Part shown: positions 24,153 to 35,103 of the stretch, piece by piece
Layout: each line of letters starts with the position of its first letter
Numbering within the stretch: position 1 is the first letter of the stretch
From: Anaspis maculata
Taxonomy: Eukaryota > Arthropoda > Insecta > Coleoptera > Scraptiidae
DNA: 64,000 bases
NCBI GenBank assembly: GCA_949128115.1
Contig: OX421968.1
Coordinates: 682,001-746,000, forward strand
Direction: 5' to 3'
Position numbers and translations under genes: made by a program
Notes under the pieces: generated by a model
What the model was told of the DNA's origin: nothing
What the model saw: the letters and a program-made list of their open reading frames with translations, nothing else
Database searches by the model: none

Positions 24153-25498
24153 AGCCGCTGATTCTCGCAGCCGCTAATCTCAAGGGCTAATCTGGCGAGG
24201 ATAGCCGAGCCCGAGTGCAACTTACAATGGGAAAAACATGCAAATCAGCGGCTGGCGGCTGGCTGCGGCCGCAAAGACGTGGGAATTAGCGGCTGGTGAC
24301 TGGTGGCTGAGACATTGAAATCAGCGACTGGATAATAACAAATATATTATAATCCAATGATATTTTGCTGAAACAGCTCAAGAAATGTTCAGGCAGGCCG
24401 CCTGCCCCCTGTGAAATCGAATCCAGCCCGCGCACTATTGAGGGAGGGGTGGAATCCACCCCCCAATTTTCAAAGTCCAAAAAAAAAACTTATCCACCCC
24501 TCCCTCAATAGTGCGCGGGCTGGATTCGATTTCACAGGGGGCAGACGGCCTCCCTGAACATCTGTACGCGGTTTCAGCCAAATCCTATTTGGATAAGTAT
24601 TTTTTTTTTTTTGGACTTTGAAAAATTGGGGGGTGGATTCCACCCCTCCCTCAATAGTGCGCGGGCTGGATTCGATTTCACAGGGGACAGGCGGCCTCCC
24701 TAAACATCTGTACGCGGTTTCAGCAAAATCCTATTTGGATAAGTATTTTTTTTTTGGACTTTGAAAATTGGGGGGTGGATTCCACCCCTCCCTCAATAGT
24801 GCGCGGGCTGGATTCGATTTCACAGGGGGCAGGCGGCCTCCCTGAACATCTGTACGCGGTTTCAGCAAAATCCTATTTGGATAAGTATTTTTTTTTTGGA
24901 CTTTGAAAATTGGGGGGTGGATTCCACCCCTCCCTCAATAGTGCGCGGGCTGGATTCGATTTCACAGGGGGCAGGCGGCCTCCCTGAACATCTGTTCGCG
25001 GTTTCAGCAAAATCCTATTTGGATAAGTTTTTTTTCTTCCGGACTTTGAAAATTGGGGGGTGGATTCCACCCCTCCCTCAATAGTGCGCGGGCTGGATTT
25101 GATTTCACAGGGGGCAGACGGCCTCCCTGAACATCTGTACGCGGTTTCAGCAAAATCCTATTTGGATAAGTATTTCTTTTTTGGACTTTGAAAAATTGGG
25201 GGGTGAATTCCACCCCTCCCTCAATAGTGCGCGGGCTGGATTCGATTTCACAGAGGGGCAGGCGGCCTGCCTGAACATTTCTTGAGCTGTTTCAGCAAAA
25301 TATCATTTGGATTATAATATATTTGTTATTATCCAGTCGCTGATTTCAATGTCTCAGCCACCAGTCGCCAGCCGCTAATTCCCACGTCTTTGCGGCCGCA
25401 GCCAGCCGCCAGCCGCTGATTTGCATGTTTTTCCCATTGTAAGTTGCGCTCGGGCTTGGCTATCCTCGCCAGATTAGCGGCTGCGAGAATCAGCGGCC
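24153..25498. mobile_element. Foldback element with ~142-bp internal tandem repeats
   Basis: A 5-bp duplication, AAGTT, flanks it (24148-24152 and 25499-25503). The TIRs are about 330 bp, starting (A/G)GCCGCTGATTCTCGCAGC. Between them lie five to six tandem units of about 142 bp. The phrase GGACTTTGAAAA(A)TTGGGG recurs at about 24614, 24756, 24899, 25042 and 25183, with a T-run, GGTGGATTCCACCCC and a GTGCGCGGGCTGGATT block in each unit. The first unit is inverted relative to the rest. No coding frame is present. Confidence 0.85.
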
Positions 25499-25544
25499 AA
25501 GTTTACGGACATTCGAAATTAGATAATTTCAATTTCCACTTCCC

Positions 25545-26010
25545 AATGGGGAACTATAGGCAAAACGGATTGCAGAGGGCGACGTGTTCCATGCACCCAT
25601 ATTGACACTCTTGACAGTTATCGTACATAACCTCCCTCAAAGAAATGTACGGAAAGAGGAAAAGTGCTAATGCTCAAAGAAGAGTCAAGGCGGAGAGGAG
25701 CCCCACTGAGAGGGAAAAAAGAGCTGGTGCAAGGTGCAGCCTGGTACATAACACGGCACTACCTTTTTTTTTCACCGCTATTTTTCGCTTGTCAACTTTT
25801 CGACTTTTCTCTGCTTTTTAACTCACGAAGTGACGCAAACCGCTGGTTATATGCTGAGTCGCTGAGTGCTGACAAATGAAAGTGAAATTACACTTCCAAA
25901 GTTGAGGTTATGTACGCTTAAAATGACACTAATGATAGCTGGGGTGCATGGAACACGAGCGCCATTACTTCAGGCGTTTGCCACTATAGTTCCCCATTTC
26001 CCATTTTTTA
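25545..26010. repeat. Inverted-repeat MITE upstream of ClpP
   Basis: About 25545-25645 and 25905-26010 are inverted copies sharing ATGGGGAACTATAG, GTGTTCCATGCACCC and GTACATAACCTC. The loop is about 260 bp. It ends roughly 180 bp before the ClpP start codon and may contribute to the promoter region. Confidence 0.6.
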
Positions 26011-26192
26011 CTGCTATCATCCCATTACTCCCATTTGTTATGTGTACTTACAACTGTCTTTTTTTTAGGCAGTTGGCAACATTGGTTTGACATTTGCGTG
26101 CTGAAACAAAATAAATCGTGTCAGTCACTCCTGTCAAGGTCACCGACTGACTGTCTTGCTCAATTATTTGAGGTTATAATAAGAGAAACAAA

Positions 26193-27089
26193 ATGATCTC
26201 TTTTAGGAAACTCTTCACAGAATCTAGGGTAAGGTAAATGCTGACATATATTTTTTCCAAACTGACATTGAATTTCCAGCTTCTTATTAAAAATCAAGTA
26301 ATCCGGCGCAACTTTGGCCTAGTACCAATTGTGGTGGAACAAACAGGAAGAGGCGAACGCTCCTACGATATCTACTCGCGTTTACTCAAAGAAAGAATCA
26401 TATGCCTGATGGGTCCCATCAGTGATCCCATGAGTTCTTTAATAGTAGCGCAGTTACTGTTCTTACAGTCTGAATCCTCCAACAAACCAATTCACATGTA
26501 TATCAATTCACCTGGAGGCAGTGTCACAGCTGGGCTGGGAATTTATGATACAATGCAGTACATTCTGCCACCAATAGCGACATGGTTTGATATACCCAAA
26601 TATATTCACTTGTAAACAAGCAATATTTACATATTTTCCATAGGTGTGTAGGACAAGCCTGCAGCATGGCTTCGCTCTTATTAGCAGCCGGTTCTCCAGG
26701 CATGAGGCATTCACTTCCAAATGCACGAATTATGGTGCATCAACCTTCAGGAGGGGCTCAGGTATGTACAAAACTTCCCTTTAAAATTTTTAAGTTCAAT
26801 AAATGTGATTCAACCACAGGGTCAAGCAACCGACATTAAAATCCAAGCGGAGGAAATACTGAAGCTCAAAAGCCAAATCAACAACTTATATGTGAGGCAT
26901 ACTGGTTTGGCCTTGGAAAAAGTAGAGCACAGTATGGAAAGGGACAAGTTCATGAGTCCGACAGAGGCTAAAGTGTTTGGGATAATAGACAAAGTACTTA
27001 CAAGTCCCCCTAAAAATAAAACTTTAGAACAAAATGATGAACAAAGCTCCCCTGGTGTTACGGATGTGACACAAGAAATTAAAACATAG
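26193..27089 (+). CDS. ClpP: Mitochondrial ATP-dependent Clp protease proteolytic subunit, 4 exons, 242 aa
   Basis: This is a serine peptidase that forms the barrel of the matrix ClpXP protease. The exons are 26193-26228, 26280-26584, 26644-26761 and 26820-27089, totalling 729 nt with matching phases. The first 25-30 residues are basic and hydroxylated with few acids, as in a mitochondrial presequence. The catalytic triad is Ser121 (in CSMAS), His146 (in MVHQPSGG) and Asp195 (in MERDKF). The [20 protein letters not shown] block (88-107) is the family signature. The introns are tiny (51, 59 and 58 bp). The donor of intron 2 is GTTTGA, weak but GT, and both flanking phases agree with the family sequence. 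The C-terminal tail (216-242) is polar and weakly conserved, as in other animals. Confidence 0.95.
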
Positions 27090-28975
27090 TGCTTATCATG
27101 TTCAATTTCCATGAAGTGGGCCTATACCTACCAACTTTGTATTTTTTTATATATATTATATACATAGAATCAGAGTTATAACAATGCAAGTACCTACCTA
27201 TCATCATCATCATCATCATCATCATCACAAAGTTCTCAGTCCTAAGACTATACCATTTACAGATTGATTTCATACTCATGAAAACAAACTTCCCACAAAT
27301 GAAATCAGATTTCAACCTCATGAAAACAGAATTGGTAATAACAAATGCTCATTTTACGCTAACTCCAATAAATAAATCCAATTTTGTATGTGTTGGATGG
27401 TGGCACGACCAATATGGGCATATTCTTGTGATATGATATTCAATTTGGAATCGGATTTCAAGAGTCATGGAGCTTCATAAGCGGTGATCTCATAAAGTAG
27501 AGTAGGTATGCCTACAACAATTATTGTATAACATGCTGCGAGCCAAGATTGTCACATCTTGCCAGGAGCCAGTCTCCTATGTCCATCTTCCTGCATGGGC
27601 ATTAAGATGTACTACATAAAACAATGGGCTGATAAGTTGTGGTGTGATTGAAAATCGGATGGAGTTATTCTGCGGCCGGGTTCAAGGACGTTCCGACTGG
27701 TAAGAGACCGTAGGTACAGGGTGTTTCAATCGGTATTCCATTCTGAGGCGGTGCATGCATGAAAGCGGTGGTAGGTGGGAGCTGTTACGATCCTCTGAAA
27801 AGCATGTGCGCCAATTTTTGATTTTTGGCGAAAAATGTGATTTTTTTACTCGGATGCGGCGCAGATGGTGGCTGTTAAAATCTTTCACGGCATTTGGAAA
27901 GAATGCGTGCAAATTGTTGGGGTGATCAGTCAGAACTCAGAAGATGTGTCTTTGGTCCATTTATTTAATGTTCACTTTTCCAGTCGCTGGGGGTTGTCGC
28001 CCCCCTAGGCCCTAGGGAGAGAGTGAAATGAAAATAACTTTTCATTCAAAGCATCTTACCTTGAGTTTAAAGGCTATAGCTCAATATAATTATTGATTAT
28101 CCTAAAGAGGAGTTGAACTTCCTACATTCTGGTCCATACAGACTGATAGACAAGACAGACAAACCCGAGGACAAACCGGTCTTAACAGAGCACTTTCTTT
28201 GGCTGTGGTGCTATGAAAAGTTAGTAAAATTTGTATAGGGGATTGTATAAAAGTATAGTTTTGTATTCACCATTTATTTAAATAAATATTGTGGCGATGT
28301 TGTAGACTTGACGGAAATAAAAGAGTACGAGTGTTATTCAGTACTTAACTCTTAACCACATCATATCCTGAGCTCCCCTCGACGGCGGCTGCTCAAAAGT
28401 GCATAGGCAGCGAAATGCGCCCCACGGGTCCCGCTGACGTTGGCTTCTTGCATCCATAAGCGCTAAGTCCGTCTCGCCACGCAACAATAGAATACCCAAA
28501 TCCTAAATGTTTTAGAAACACCTGTATAGTCTCTTACATGTCTCTTATTAATTTCCACTCCAGTGGGTAGCTGATGACCTTGGGCATCCACTACCGAGAC
28601 CCAAGTGTTAACAATTCGGGCCCAAGCCGGCCCTGTACTCACAACCGATCGGGTCGCATCCATACCAAGATCCATACCCATACCCCACCCAGAGTCCATA
28701 CGAGAGAGAGCACCTGCGCAATCGAGAACGCGGCAAGAGAATAGTGTGGAGAATGAACGTTGTTGATGTAACATGTCATCTGTAATTTTCATCAATTTCT
28801 GTAATCTGAAAAGTTTCGCTAGTAAACCTTGTTAATTTGAATCTTTCGTTGCTTTTCCAGGGATGGCACGGAATAAAACTCACTTGAAATGTGTCACAAA
28901 CTCACTTTTGTGTCAAAAACCCACACAAAAATCCTTATGAAATGTGTTTTTTTCGGTTTTTAGTATCTACTCTCT
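27090..28975. other. ClpP 3' flank and intergenic sequence
   Basis: The ClpP 3' UTR probably ends soon after the AT-rich run at about 27137-27165. An (ATC)n microsatellite sits at 27202-27228. A CAGGGTG end next to TA occurs at 27717 without a clear partner. The GC-richer stretch 28360-28760 has a 110-codon minus-strand frame that I do not recognise. No gene is supported. Confidence 0.35.
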
Positions 28976-31900
28976 ACAGGGTGTCCCGAAATTAGCCTGC
29001 CATACTTCAGCAGCAGATTCTACGGTCAAAAATAAGAAAAAAAGTTCCTATAAACTTGGGTCAAAATATGCCCCATAAGGGAGCTACAGTCCCCTGAAGG
29101 TGGGTCCCTGGAGATGATTTTTAATTAATATCTCCGAAACTATATGGAGCAAAATTATACAATTTGGCACATTCCCAGAAGTTTTTATGTTCAACAAAAT
29201 GGGACAGAAGTCATTTGAAAAATTTGCCCGGGAGTGGGGTAACTTGGTAGGAGGTGGGGTAAAAATTACCCCAACTTTTTTGTGAATATTTTTTTTCAAG
29301 ATTTTATGCAAAATCATAAATTTTCAGGGTGATTTGCGTAAAAAAGGTGCTCTTGTTGAACTTCGATATCTTGCCCCGTCTCCGACTAGAATCGTTCTGA
29401 AATTTTTTTGCAGACTGAAGAATCGAATTTGTTGACGAACGACTTATTTCTAGTTCCAAAATCAGCCCTGAGTATTTTATAAGCGTATTCTACGGTCAAA
29501 AATAAGAAAAAAAGTCTCCATAAACTTGGGTCAAAAAATGCCCCATAAGCGAGCTACAGCTCCCTAAAGGTGGGTCCCTGAAGATGATTTTTAATTAATA
29601 TCTCCGAAACTAGTTGGAGCAAAATGATAAAATTTGGCACATACCCAAAAGTTTTTATGCTTAACAAGATGGGGCAAAAGTCATTTGAAACATTTGCCCG
29701 GGAGTGGGGTAACTTGGTAGGATTTGGGGTAAAAATTACCCCAACTTTATTTAGTGTTTGTTTTTTTTTAGATTTTATGCAAAATTATGAAATTTCAGGG
29801 TGATTCCGGAAAGAAAGTGCTCTTGTTAAACTTCGATAGCTTGCTCCATTTTCGACTAAAATCGTTTTGAAATTTTTTTGCAAACTGAAGAATAGAATTT
29901 GTGGACGATCGACTTTTTTTGGTTCCAAAATCGGCTTTGAGTATTTCATGAGCGTATTCTATGACCACCAAAAATAAGAGAAAAGTTCCATGAACATAAG
30001 CCGGAAAATGCTTTATACATTTTCTACATGCTACAGCCCCCTAAATGCGTGCAGGTTTTTGTAGGTGCAGGTAGGAAACCCCTGAAGATGGGTTTTATTT
30101 ATTATCTCCGAAGCTAGTTGGATCAAAAAAATGACATTTTGCAGATACTCAGACGTTTCCATGCTCAACAAGATGGGGTAAAAGTCATTCAAAAAATTCG
30201 CCCGCGAATGGGATAACTTGGTAGGAGGTGAGGTAAAAATTACCCCAGTTTTTTTGTGTGTGCTCTTTTTCAAGATTTTAGGCAAAATTATGAAATTTCA
30301 GGGTGTTTCACGGAAAAAAAGGGCTCTTGTTGCTTGAGAAACTTTTCTCTTATTTTTGGTCGTAGAATACGCTCATGGAATACTCAAAGCCGATTTTGGA
30401 ACCAAAAAAAGTCGATCGTCAACAAATTCGATTTTTCAGTCTGCAAAAAAATTTCAGAAGAATTTTAGTCGGAAACGGGGCAAGATATCGAAGTTTAACA
30501 AGAGCACCTTTTTTAAGCAAATCACCCTAAACTTTCATAATTTTGCATAAAATCTTGAAAAAAAATATTCACAAAAAAATTGGGGCAATTCTTACCCCAC
30601 CTCCTATCAAGTTACCCCACTACCGGGCAAATTCTTCAAATGACTTCCACCCCATCTTGTTAAGCATAAAAACTTCTGGGCATGTGCCAAATTGTATCAT
30701 TTTGCTTCAAATAGTTTCGGAGATATCAATTGAAAATCATCTTCAGGGACCCACCTTTAGGGGGCTGTAGCTCCCTTATGGGGCATTTTTTGATCCAAGT
30801 TTATACGAACTTTTTTCCTTATTTTTGACCGTAAAATACGCTCATGAAATACTCAGAGCTGATTTTGGAACTAGAAAAAAGTCGATCGTCAACAAATTCG
30901 ATTTTTCAGTCTGAAAAAAAAATTCAGAAGGATTTTAGTCGGAAACGGGGCAAGATATCGAAGTTCAACAAGAGCACCTTTTTCAAGCAAATTACCCTAA
31001 AATTTCATAATTTTGCATAAAATCTTGAAAAAAAATATTCACAAAAAAGTTGGGGTAATTATTACCCCACCTCCTATCAAGTTACACCACTCCCGGGCAA
31101 ATTTTTCAAATGACTTTTGCCCCATCTTGTTAAGCATAAAAACTTTTGGGCATGTGTCAAATTGTATCATTTTGCTCCAAATAGTTTCGGAGATATTAAT
31201 TGAAAATCATCTTCAGGGACCCACCTTTAAGGGGCTGTAGCTCCCTTATGGGGCATTTTTTGACCCAAGTTTATACGAACTTTTTTTCTTATTTTTGACC
31301 GTAGAATCTGCTGCTAAAGTATGGCAGACTAATTTCGGGACACCCTGTATACAGGGTGTCCCGAAATTAGCCTGCCATACTTCAGCAGCAGATTCTACGG
31401 TCAAAAATAAGAAAAAAGATTCCCATAAACTTGGGTCAAAAAATGCCCCATAAGGGAGCTACAGCCCCCTGAAGGTGGGTCCCTGAAGATGATTTTTGAT
31501 GCATATCTCCGAAACTATTTGGAGCAAAATGATGTAATTTGGCACATTTCTAGAAGTTTTTATGCTCAACAAAATGGGGCAAAAGTCATTTGAAAAATTT
31601 GCCCGGGAGTGGGGTAACTTGGTAGGAGGTGGGGTGAAAATTACCCCAACTTTTTTGTGAATATTTTGTTTCAAGATTTCATGCAAAATTATGAGATTTC
31701 AGGGTGATTTGCGTAAAAAAGGTGCTCTTGTTAAACTTCAATATCTTGCCCCGTTTCCGACTAAAATCGTTCTGAATTTTTTTTGCAGACTGCAGAATCG
31801 AATTTATTGACGATCGACTTTTTTCTAGTTCCAAAATCAGTCCTGAGTATTTCATGAGCGTATTCTACGTGTGTTGTACGTATGTATGTACGTGTGTTGT

Positions 31901-34717
31901 ACGTGTGTATTGTACGAAGTGTTCATGTACGCGGATGACACCACGGTTGTTATCTCTGATCCGGATAGTTGTGTCCTTAAATCTAAGGTGGATAGGCTAT
32001 TGATACGCTTTGATGAATGGTGTCGCTTGAATCGTATGATTGTCAACTCCGGAAAGACAGAGATTATCGAGTTTCGTGGCAGGCACAGGTCTCCGTTGGA
32101 TCATGCCTTCACTTTTAACAATGTTGCTCTGGAAACTAGGGAAAAAGTCAAATTTTTGGGAACGTGGCTAGATGCTTCCCTCGATTGGAGGGCGCAGGTG
32201 GATGCTGTATGCGGTAGGCTTAGTAAAAGTTTTTTTATTCTGCGTTCCCTTAAAAATAATGTCAACAGGTCCGTCCTTCTAAACGTATACTACGCACAGG
32301 TCTACTCGGTAATAGCGCTAAATATAGAGGTTTGGGGTCAATCATGTGATGTTGGGCGGGTGTTCATTTCCCAAAAAAAAATCTTGCGCCTTATATTCGA
32401 TCTCCCCTATCGTTCAACCTGCAGAGATGTGTTCAAGAAGCATGGGATACTCACCGTGACGTCGATATATGTTTTGAATATCCTAAGTTATGTACATACA
32501 AACAAACATAAGTTCCCGCTCAACTCTCACAACCATGGCTACAGTACCAGGTATGGGGATCGGTTCAATATGGCGCGGGCGAAACACACTTTTTTCCAAA
32601 AGTCACCAATATACGCGGGGTGTAGATTGTATAACATGCTGCCGGACTGTGTGAGGCTATGCCCGACGACTCATAGCTTCAGGAGAGTATTGAAATCCAT
32701 ATTGGCAGACGGCTGCTTCTATAGCCTGTCCGAGTTTGTCGACTTCTTGGGTTCCACCCATCTATAAAATGATGATGTTCATGTCATTTTTTTTATTTCG
32801 TTGTTTTATGTTTTCTGTTTTACTATGTGGATATATTATATTGACATATCCTATCCTATTGACGTATCCTATTTGTACGACTTGTACTGCGCTAAGGATA
32901 AATAAATATATTATTATTATTATTATTATTATTACGGTCAAAAATAGGAAAAAAATTCCTGTAAACTTGGGTCAAAATATGCTCCATAAGCGAGCTACAG
33001 CTCCCTAAAGGTGGGTCCCTGAAGATGATTTTTAATTAATATCTCCGAAACGAGTTGCAACAAAATAATAAAATTTGGCACATGCCCAGAAGTTTTTATA
33101 CTGGACAAGATGGGGCAAAAGTCATTTGAAGAATTTGCCCGGGAGTGGGGTAACTTGGTAGAAGTCGGGGTAAAAATTACCCCATCTTTTGTGTGTTTGT
33201 TTTTTTCAGATTTTATGCAAAATTATGAAATTTCAGGATGATTTACGGAAAAAAGGTACTCTTGTTAAACTTCGATATCTTGCCCCGTTTCCGACTAAAA
33301 TCATTCTGAAATTTTTTTGCAGACTGCAGAATCGAACAAAATCAGTCCTGAGTATTTCATGAGCGTATTCTACGGTCAAAAATAAGAAAAAAAGTTCCTG
33401 TGAACTTGGGTCAAAAAATGCCCCATAAGCGAGCTACAGCTCCCTAAAGGTGGGTCCCTGAAGATGATTTTTAATTAATATCTTCGAAACTAGTTGGAGC
33501 AAAATAATAAAATTTGGCACATGCCCAAAAGTTTTTATGCTAAACAAGATGGGGCAAAAGTCATTTGAAACATTTGCCCGAGAGTGGGGTAACTTGGTAG
33601 GATTTGGGGTAAAAATTACCCCAATTCTTGTGGTTTTTTTTTAGATTTCATGCAAAATCATGAAATTTCAGGGTGATCTACGGAAAAAAGGTGCTCTTGT
33701 TGAACTTCGATAGCTTGCTCCATTTTCGACTAAAATCGTTTTGAAATTTTTTTGCAAACTGAAGAAACGAATTTGTGGACGATCGACTTTTTTTGGTTCC
33801 AAAATCGGCTTTGAGTATTTCATGAGCGTATTCTATGACCACCAGAAATAAGAGGAAAGTTTCCATGAACATAAGCCGGAAAATGCTTTATAAGGGGACT
33901 ACAGCCCCCTAAATATGTGCCCCTGAAGATGGTTTTTATTTATTATCTCCGAAACTAGTTGGATCAAAATAATAAAATTTTGCAGATACTCAGACGTTTT
34001 CATGCTTGACAAGATGTGGTAAAAGTCATTGAAAAAATTTGCCATCGAGTGGGATAACTTAGTAGGAAAAGAGGTTAAAATTACCCCAGTTTTTTTGTGT
34101 GTGCTATTTTTCAAGATTTCAGGCAAAATTATGGAATTTCAGGGTATTTTACGGAAAAAAGGGGCTCTTGTTGCTTGAGAAACTTTTCTCTTATTTTTGG
34201 TCGTAGAATACGCTCATGAAATACTCAAAGCCGATTTTGGGACCAAAAAAAGTCGATCGTCCACAAATTCGATTCCTCAGTTTGCAAAAAAAATTCAAAA
34301 CCATTTTGCTTGAAAACGGGGCAAGCTATCGAAGTTTAACAGGAGTACCTTTTTTCCGTAAATCACCCTGAAATTTCATAATTTTGCATAAAATCTGAAA
34401 AAAACAAACACACAAAAGTTGGGGTAATTTTTACCCCGACTCCTACCAAGTTACCCCACTCCCGGGCAAATTTTTCAAATGACTTTTGCCCCATCTTGTC
34501 CAGCATAAAAACTTCTGGGCATGTGCCAAATTTTATTATTTTGTTCCAACTCGTTTCGGAGATATTAATTAAAAATCATCTTCAGGGACCCACCTTTAGG
34601 GGGCTGTAGCTCCCTTATGGGGCATTTTTTGACCCAAGTTTATAGGAGCTTTTTTTCTTATTTTTGACCGTAGAATCTGCTGCTGAAGTATGGCAGGCTA
34701 ATTTCGGGACACCCTGT
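28976..34717. mobile_element. Two abutting TA-flanked foldbacks of ~470-bp modules
   Basis: Ends reading ACAGGGTGTCCCGAAATTAG occur at 28976, back to back at 31332-31368, and inverted at 34699-34717. This defines one palindrome at 28976-31349 and a second at 31350-34717. The junction reads CACCCTG-TATA-CAGGGTG. Each palindrome is built from modules of about 470 bp marked by the block GGTCAAAAATAAG or its inverse (about 29022, 29493, 29966, 30345, 30820, 31290, 31395, 33373, 33837, 34190, 34655). Modules are direct repeats within an arm and inverted between arms. A LINE has inserted in the second palindrome (31868-32936). Confidence 0.8.
31868..32936 (+). mobile_element. 5'-truncated LINE with reverse transcriptase C-terminal half
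   Basis: One open frame runs from about 31900 to 32767. It starts at the FMYADDTT catalytic motif of the reverse transcriptase, continues through the thumb and connection region (VKFLGTWLD, then ILRSLKNNVNRSVLL), and ends in the C-terminal tail (GYSTRYGDRFNM...CFYSLSEF). Everything upstream of YADD is missing. The 3' end is AATAAATA followed by an (ATT)n tail at 32911-32933. It interrupts a foldback module between TATTCTAC and ACGGTCAAAA. The frame has no stop or shift, so the insertion is young, though not functional. Confidence 0.85.
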
Positions 34718-34966
34718 ATTGTGTCATCTCAAACGAGTTCTAGGCCTAAGAAGAGTTTTAGAGAGGGTGATCCAGGAAAGTTTATGTGTAACAGTTATCA
34801 GCACTAACTTTCAAGAATACAAGTGAGCCGTGAAAGTGGCTGATGTCTTACAAACTCGCTTCCGATTTACAGAGGCCCTGTGGTTCATCGGTTGCAACTG
34901 TGCATTTATTTGACAGATGGGCAATTTTTACAACAAAATATAGATGGCGCCACACAAAAACCCATC

Positions 34967-35028
34967 AATAACCCAAAAACCCATTAATAACCCAAAAACC
35001 CATCAAAAACCCAACAAAAACCCACCCA
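34967..35028. repeat. Short tandem repeat beside the Polinton
   Basis: ACCCAT(C/T)AA(A/T)AACCCAAA-like units of about 17 bp repeat four times just outside the left Polinton end. The neighbouring 34718-34966 shows nothing recognisable. Confidence 0.6.
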
Positions 35029-35103
35029 CTTTTTCTGAATATATGGGTTTTTGCCAACCCTGTGCTTTTCCCACGAGCCAGAGTTATCCCGCTCACATCG
35101 GAG

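Noticed and set aside
28340..28800. LTR or retroviral-like boundary with a 110-codon minus-strand frame
   Set aside because: No paired LTR, primer-binding site or gag/pol motif could be found.
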